Assembly: GCF_016055025.1 (NCBI RefSeq)
Contig: NZ_JAECVW010000004.1
Reading direction: 5' to 3' (one strand)
Origin: Thermoactinomyces intermedius
GTDB taxonomy: Bacteria > Bacillota > Bacilli > Thermoactinomycetales > Thermoactinomycetaceae
DNA: 64,000 nucleotides
Positions within the stretch are counted from its first letter, which is position 1. Every line of letters starts with the position of its first letter. The notes under the pieces are model-generated. The model was not told the origin of the DNA. It saw nothing but the letters and a program-made list of their open reading frames with translations, and searched no databases. The position numbers and the translations under genes were made by a program. Shown one piece after another: positions 59,613-64,000 of this stretch.

Positions 59613-60365
59613 TTAGGCCAAGATTACGTCTACGCCTTTTTCTCGAATGCCCTCCAACACATCAGAAGGGATTCCCTTGTCCGTGATCAAGATGTCGATG
59701 GAAGACAGTGAACAGACCTTGGCGAAAGCGATTTGATTTATTTTGCTATGATCACATAGGAGGATCACCTCTTTCGCAGACTGGATCATGGCCCGTTTTA
59801 CCTGGGCCTCTAACAAATTAGGTGTGGTCACTCCCTCCTTGAGATGAAGACCGTTAGTTCCTATAAACGCTTTGTCGACCCTTACCATCCCCAGCATTTG
59901 TTCTGCAACCGGACCAACCAGGGAAAGGGTTTCCTTTCGTATAGTCCCTCCCGTACTGATCAGTTCCAGGTGTTCTGAGGATTGCAACTCCTGAAGGATG
60001 TGATGGGAATTGGTCACCACGGTCAACCGGAAAAAATGTTTTAACAACCGAGCTAGTTGATGCATCGTGGTTCCCGTATCCAGGAGAATTGTTTCGCCTT
60101 CTTGGATCAGGTTCACGGCTTTTTCGGCGATGCTTCGTTTCTCTTTAGCGAATCGGTCCTTTTTCTCGTGGAAACTTGGCTCGAATCCCACCCCTTCCTT
60201 AGCCATCGCCCCACCGTGGGTACGGTGAAGAAGGCCTAATTTCTCCAACTCTTTGAGGTCACGACGAACTGTTGCTTCAGATACTTCAAATACTTCACTA
60301 AGTTCGGCGACAGATACCAGTTGATGTTCATTTACGTATTTCAGGATGCTTTGCTGCCGTTTCAT
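59613..60365 (-). CDS. DeoR/GlpR-family sugar regulator
   Basis: 250 residues. N-terminal helix-turn-helix LVSVAELSEVFEVSEATVRRDLKELE with LHRTHGGA, then a sugar-phosphate sensor domain (ILLDTGTTMHQLARLL, LTVVTNSHHILQEL, STGGTIRKETLSLVGP, DKAFIGTNGL). Typical GlpR/FruR-like repressor that senses a phosphorylated sugar. It lies directly upstream of levanase on the same strand and probably regulates fructan use. No good ribosome site precedes ATG 60365. Confidence 0.9.
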   Translation of the reverse strand: MKRQQSILKYVNEHQLVSVAELSEVFEVSEATVRRDLKELEKLGLLHRTHGGAMAKEGVGFEPSFHEKKDRFAKEKRSIAEKAVNLIQEGETILLDTGTTMHQLARLLKHFFRLTVVTNSHHILQELQSSEHLELISTGGTIRKETLSLVGPVAEQMLGMVRVDKAFIGTNGLHLKEGVTTPNLLEAQVKRAMIQSAKEVILLCDHSKINQIAFAKVCSLSSIDILITDKGIPSDVLEGIREKGVDVILA

Positions 60366-60371
60366 AAACAC

Positions 60372-61043
60372 TTTGAAATATACCCCTTTTCATTTTTGAT
60401 TATATATGATTTTTTTTGATCGTTTCAAGAAAATTCGATCAAAATATGCCAACTCCCCTCCCCTTGCCAATTCAGTAGGGTGATCCCGATGATCAACAAA
60501 AGTGGCTACTTACAACAAATCTTTCATATTTGCCCCTCTAATGTTACAGTTGTTTTGTTTTGTGACTATCCAACGTATTTCGCTACGCTGTCTCCTCCGT
60601 TTCTTGCATGGACAAAGCAACATAGCCGTCTTAAAAGAAATTTAATCCATTGGTCGATTGTTTAAATGGCTAGTGTTTTGTACGATAACAACAGATCAAG
60701 GCCAAAAGATGTTCCTGTATCTTTACATACCTCCCTTGTATGCTTACCTCGTTTCTCAGCCCGTGTTAATAGCACGAGCTGTTTTAAGTTATTTAGAGCT
60801 GCCCTTGGAAAACGCCTCAACAAAATAGCATACCTACCAAAAACTTTGTATAAGAATGATAGCAGCCGGTCTTTCCCTACTGTGAACAAAACCTGCCAAA
60901 GCAGGTTTTTCTTTTGCCGAAAGCCATGTTGAATAGGCACATTGGATTTAGCTAAGAATAAAATAACTGAAGCCCGCTTGGGGGTTGGTATTCGCTGTGG
61001 TTGCCCACATGAAGGAATTTCACTTTTATACCTATCTCCACTC
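60372..61043. other. gene-poor stretch with one terminator
   Basis: No frame here is convincing. A minus-strand frame at 60662-60940 (VFGRYAILLRRFPRAALNNL) and a plus-strand one at 60666-60932 overlap, and neither has a ribosome site. A hairpin AAACCTG/CAGGTTTTT at 60889-60914 would end a plus-strand transcript. Probably a decayed mobile or phage-like gene, not identified. Confidence 0.4.
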
Positions 61044-61075
61044 CCCTTGAAAACTTGAAGGGGACTTTTTTTGCT
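61044..61075 (+). terminator. hairpin terminator
   Basis: CCCCTT and AAGGGG around GAAAACTTG, followed by ACTTTTTTT. Confidence 0.6.
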
Positions 61076-61082
61076 GTAGCCG

Positions 61083-61300
61083 ATTTTATGCCGCGAAAGC
61101 GTCTTGGCAATGAGAAAGCCCCTCAGGTAGACTTCCCGGAGTCGGCCCGCCAGGGCGTTGGCATACCACTAGGAGGTCACATGCTGGTGTGATCCCCTAG
61201 GGTCTAAATTTACTCTGTATATCGTATACAGTCTGATTCGCTTGTGAAGCGCATGTAACGTTACATAACATCAATCTTGTTACGTTATAAATCCTTATGC
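61083..61300. other. cluster of palindromes
   Basis: AGG-G-TCACA/TGTGA-CCCT stem near 61160-61195, then CTGTATA-TCG-TATACAG (61216-61232), CGCTT-GTG-AAGCG (61239-61251), and ATGTAACGTTACAT (61253-61266), with a related TTGTTACGTTATAA after it. A 38-codon frame (MPRKRLGNEKAPQVDF) precedes them without support. The palindromes look like recombinase or replication-type binding sites. Confidence 0.45.
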
Positions 61301-61423
61301 AAAAACCGCCCTCTCCCCTACTAGGGGTAAGTCCGAGATAACTCCAAAAACGGCCATACAGATAGAAAAAAATGTAAACACCAGATTCTTTGTTGTGGAT
61401 TAAAATCCTCTTTTGTTGGTTTT

Positions 61424-61452
61424 AAAAAACAAGGGGATTCCCCCCTTGTCTC
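61424..61452 (-). terminator. terminator after the 91-residue gene
   Basis: On the minus strand ACAAGGGGG and CCCCTTGT form the stem, followed by TTTTTTAA. Confidence 0.75.
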
Positions 61453-61453
61453 T

Positions 61454-61729
61454 TCAGTCTTGGATGATTCGGTTCCATCTCTCTGCTTCGGGATCGTAGT
61501 AGCCCCAGTACAGAGCTTCATCAAACCGTTCTTGGTATTGCTCCCAAGTGATCGTTCCCCTATCAGTTTCAACTTCGATGATCTCTACTTCTTCGAGTTC
61601 TTCTTTCTCAATCTTATTACCGTCAACGAAGTATTCACTCATCACTTTGGCTGCTTCCGCTCGATCTCGTGCAATTGCGCACTCTCTGACTTTGGCGCCA
61701 TCTCGCTTCAGCATATAGAAACGGTACAT
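61454..61729 (-). CDS. small acidic protein, 91 residues
   Basis: ATG 61729 behind GAGGGGGG. Sequence begins MYRFYMLKRDGAKVRECAIA, has an acidic helix (EKEELEEVEIIEVETD) and ends WGYYDPEAERWNRIIQD. Good ribosome site and terminator support it. Family not recognised; size and charge would fit a phage-type or anti-defence accessory protein, but that is only an idea. Confidence 0.65.
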   Translation of the reverse strand: MYRFYMLKRDGAKVRECAIARDRAEAAKVMSEYFVDGNKIEKEELEEVEIIEVETDRGTITWEQYQERFDEALYWGYYDPEAERWNRIIQD

Positions 61730-61780
61730 ATATACCCCCCTCTAATTCAATTCCTCAAATATAAATTTACTATCAATCTT

Positions 61781-62041
61781 TTATTTTTGGTAGATGCACC
61801 AGGGTGATCGTTGACTATAAAAGACATATGGAGATGCTGCAACATAAAGTTTCTTTTTTTGGCCATTCCCACTCGAAACTTCAACTAATCCTCTAGTTCG
61901 GCTAATAAAATCTTCCGAGATAGGTACTACTTTCATTATTTTGTCTACAATACGAATTCGTTTTAACTCGAGATTCAGGTCTGTTATTTTCAAATTGGAA
62001 ATTTCTTCAACACATAGACACGCGTATGTACGAAGGTAAAT
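61781..62041 (-). pseudogene. tyrosine recombinase remnant
   Basis: YLRTYACLCVEEISNLKITD and LNLELKRIRIVDKIMKVVPI correspond to the region around the first catalytic arginine of XerC/integrase proteins, where LLYTGLRVEE is expected; the arginine position is lost. Both ends of the domain are missing. Confidence 0.55.
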
Positions 62042-62161
62042 GATCACATGGACGCATCGGTATTTATGCAGTGGGATTTTGGGGGATAAATCCAGTGAAA
62101 AAGTGGGGATAACTGGCTTGTATAATAGGGGTATCACTTGATATTTTGGGGGACGTGTTTT

Positions 62162-62890
62162 ATGCCTACCTTTCAGTTTGGGAAGACAGCTATTGAGTAC
62201 ACATTGCAGCAGGTGAAAGGGAAAGAAGATATTTCTATTGTTGTAGAGTGGATGGAGGGGGTTACAGTGGTAGCTCCCGATCATCTAGTTCTGGAAGAAA
62301 TAAACCGAGTTTTGCGTAAGAAGGCAACGTGGATTTTAGATAAGTGGAACTCTTTGAATAAGATTAAGCGACCACCGGCTCCGTTAGAATTTGTTAGTGG
62401 AGAGAAATTACCGTATTTAGGGCGGTATTATCGAATTAAGGTGAAACAAAATCAAGATATCGATAAGGTAAAAGTGTTATTTCATCAAGGGAAATTTTAT
62501 ATTGAAACGCCAACATCAGCCGATGATATAGAGCATGTGCCTATGATTCGTGAAACATTAAAATCTTGGTATATCCAGCGGGCGCAGGTGAAAGCGGAAG
62601 AACGGGTGAAACGTTATGCACAGCGTCTAGGGGTAACGAAGGCGAAGCTTGCGGTAAAAGAGCAGAAGTTTCGCTGGGGAACGTGCACACCACAGGGAGC
62701 GATTTATTTGAATTGGCGTCTTTTTCTGGCCCCAATGCGCGTTGTTGATTATGTGATTGTGCATGAATTAGCCCATCTGCGTTACGCGGATCATTCGAAA
62801 AATTTTTGGAATCTGGTACGTTCGATTTTGCCGGATTATGAGGAACGTAAAGAATGGCTGCGTGTGAACGGTCCGACGCTAACGATATAG
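62162..62890 (+). CDS. YgjP/DUF45-family metal-dependent hydrolase (SprT/M48-like)
   Basis: 242 residues from ATG 62162 (GGGGGAC upstream). C-terminal zinc site VDYVIVHELAHLRYADHSKNFW carries HExxH and a third His; KEQKFRWGTCTPQGAIYLNW is the usual family segment before it. YgjP-like proteases are often encoded beside type I restriction genes, as here with the convergent hsdR part. Role unknown, probably protein turnover or regulation of the restriction enzyme. Confidence 0.85.
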   Translation: MPTFQFGKTAIEYTLQQVKGKEDISIVVEWMEGVTVVAPDHLVLEEINRVLRKKATWILDKWNSLNKIKRPPAPLEFVSGEKLPYLGRYYRIKVKQNQDIDKVKVLFHQGKFYIETPTSADDIEHVPMIRETLKSWYIQRAQVKAEERVKRYAQRLGVTKAKLAVKEQKFRWGTCTPQGAIYLNWRLFLAPMRVVDYVIVHELAHLRYADHSKNFWNLVRSILPDYEERKEWLRVNGPTLTI

Positions 62891-62891
62891 A

Positions 62892-62925
62892 AAAAAGCAC
62901 CCATGAAGGGTGCGTTATTTTTTGT
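62892..62925. terminator. bidirectional terminator between YgjP and hsdR genes
   Basis: AAAAAAGCACCC and GGGTGCG with a five-base loop, then TTATTTTTT. Confidence 0.8.
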
Positions 62926-64000
62926 AATGGATTTCCGCCAGTTCAACGATTTGCTGAGCAAGCGCCTCGATTTTATCGGACGGGCATTTGCTTTTCCGGA
63001 GCTGGTGCTTGATTTTTTGACGCATTTCGCGTTTGACGCCTTCTTTGTCAACCCAGTCGATGACGACGAGGCCTTCGATATGTTCCACAATGATCTGGGT
63101 GATTTCTTTTAGCCGTTCTTTCTCTTCTTCTTGATCGGTCCATTCCTTTTGCAGCAATTGAAAAATCGGATAGGATTGCGGCGTCAGGCCTTCTTCTTCA
63201 ATGGTTTTAGATTGTCCGCGCATCTCCTCGATCAATTTTTCTAACTCAAATACGTGCTGGGCGTCGTTGAGCCGTTTTTCTTTTCTCGCTTTAATTAACT
63301 GTTCGAGTCGTTCCTTCAGCGATGTGTAATACACCGGATTTTCGTTGATTTTCACTCGAATTTCGTGACGGATCGCGTGTTCCATTTCTGACGCTTTCGC
63401 TTGGTCAGTAGATAAATTTTTCACATGAGCATCGAAATTTTTTTCTAGGATGCTGACAGGGCGATGAAGCGCCTTAATATCCGTCGCGTAAATATGGTCG
63501 TAAATGAACTTCTTCACTTTTTCACCGCAGTCGGAAATGTCCATCTGCTCGTCTCGGAAGCGGTTGCGCGCGTATTGGCGCACTTTCCCTAAAAATTTCA
63601 GATCCTCGTAATACGGTTTTGCCTCCGGATGCGGCATAATCATGTCCATGCTTTCGGAGAAGCGTTTAAACGCCCGGTCAAAGGCGTGTCTCACGTCTTC
63701 TGGTTCTAACACTTTCATGCACGCCTCAATGTCGTCGCGATTGACGCCGTCAAAAAAGCGCATGGCGGCACGATGTCGAGACTGCAGTCGCGGTATCTCT
63801 GACTGGATCGACGTCAGCGCCCCCTGGATATCCGTCGGGTTAAAAATGGCCAATGCCTGCTTAAGGAACGCGGACACGCCGTAATAGTCGACGATGAGGC
63901 CGTATGTCTTCTTGTCGTAGGTCCGGTTCGTTCTCGCGATCGCCTGGAGCAAGTTATGTTCCTTTAGCGGTTTATCGAGGTACATCACTTGCTCAATTGG
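62915..64000 (-). CDS. hsdR: type I restriction enzyme R subunit, C-terminal part (runs off the window)
   Basis: About 360 residues open at the right edge. Near the edge LLQAIARTNRTYDKKTYGLIVDY is motif VI of the SF2 translocase of HsdR. The rest is the helical C-terminal domain: RFSESMDMIMPHPEAKPY, DLKFLGKVRQYARNRF, and the charged end LVVIDWVDKEGVKREMRQ. The nuclease and first helicase motifs, and the hsdM/hsdS genes, lie outside. Confidence 0.9.
   Translation of the reverse strand, partial: PIEQVMYLDKPLKEHNLLQAIARTNRTYDKKTYGLIVDYYGVSAFLKQALAIFNPTDIQGALTSIQSEIPRLQSRHRAAMRFFDGVNRDDIEACMKVLEPEDVRHAFDRAFKRFSESMDMIMPHPEAKPYYEDLKFLGKVRQYARNRFRDEQMDISDCGEKVKKFIYDHIYATDIKALHRPVSILEKNFDAHVKNLSTDQAKASEMEHAIRHEIRVKINENPVYYTSLKERLEQLIKARKEKRLNDAQHVFELEKLIEEMRGQSKTIEEEGLTPQSYPIFQLLQKEWTDQEEEKERLKEITQIIVEHIEGLVVIDWVDKEGVKREMRQKIKHQLRKSKCPSDKIEALAQQIVELAEIHYKK

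Overview
The window looks like chromosomal DNA of a Gram-positive, endospore-former-type Bacillales bacterium, possibly Thermoactinomycetaceae or a thermophilic relative; the exact genus is not decided by the sequence. Evidence: strong AGGAGG-type ribosome sites, rho-independent terminators, an L-box before lysA, a cre-like site, and many Bacillus-type genes (YneB resolvase with an YnzC-type DUF896 protein, YvbH-like and YhbD-like proteins, YtrA-type GntR with ABC genes). Most genes are moderate in GC; the 22.4-29.7 kb stretch and parts of 54.7-56.6 kb are clearly AT-richer.

Layout. 0-22 kb: housekeeping and accessory metabolism (Tm-1-like protein, MFS exporter, an IS200/IS605-like element without transposase, VOC protein, decayed TetR gene, SDR, CzcD-type cation exporter, Rieske oxygenase, duplicated small membrane proteins, TauE/SafE permease, GAF protein, serine hydrolase, quinone-type oxidoreductase, arylamine N-acetyltransferase, LD-carboxypeptidase, P450 with divergent PadR, M42 peptidase, resolvase, and a tandem duplication of a DUF896 gene plus an EamA transporter). 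22.4-29.2 kb: a three-gene minus-strand island encoding a PD-(D/E)xK nuclease with zinc ribbon, a large DinG/XPD-type helicase with iron-sulfur cysteines, and a PIWI-type protein. This matches the PIWI-RE three-gene architecture, a predicted guide-dependent defence system, and is the most striking content. 29.7-43 kb: second CDF transporter, lysine riboswitch and lysA, MerR/TipAS and MocR regulators, DUF2157/GDYXXLXY pair, nuclease, thioredoxin-like protein, bactofilin operon, and an AsnB-type synthetase lacking its N-terminal cysteine. 42.4-43.2 kb: gene-free, with two CRISPR-like degenerate repeats.

43-53 kb: LysE exporter, an Erm rRNA methyltransferase with an RLR-type leader peptide and attenuator hairpins, two ABC exporter loci (one with a frameshifted permease, one under a YtrA-like repressor), a carboxylesterase and a winged-helix regulator. 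53.5-64 kb is an accessory patchwork: broken acetyltransferase, broken PemK/MazF-like toxin, short nucleotidyltransferase, tyrosine recombinase with flanking direct repeats, secreted levanase with a DeoR regulator and cre site, recombinase remnant, YgjP-type metalloprotease, and the 3' part of a type I restriction hsdR gene at the right edge.
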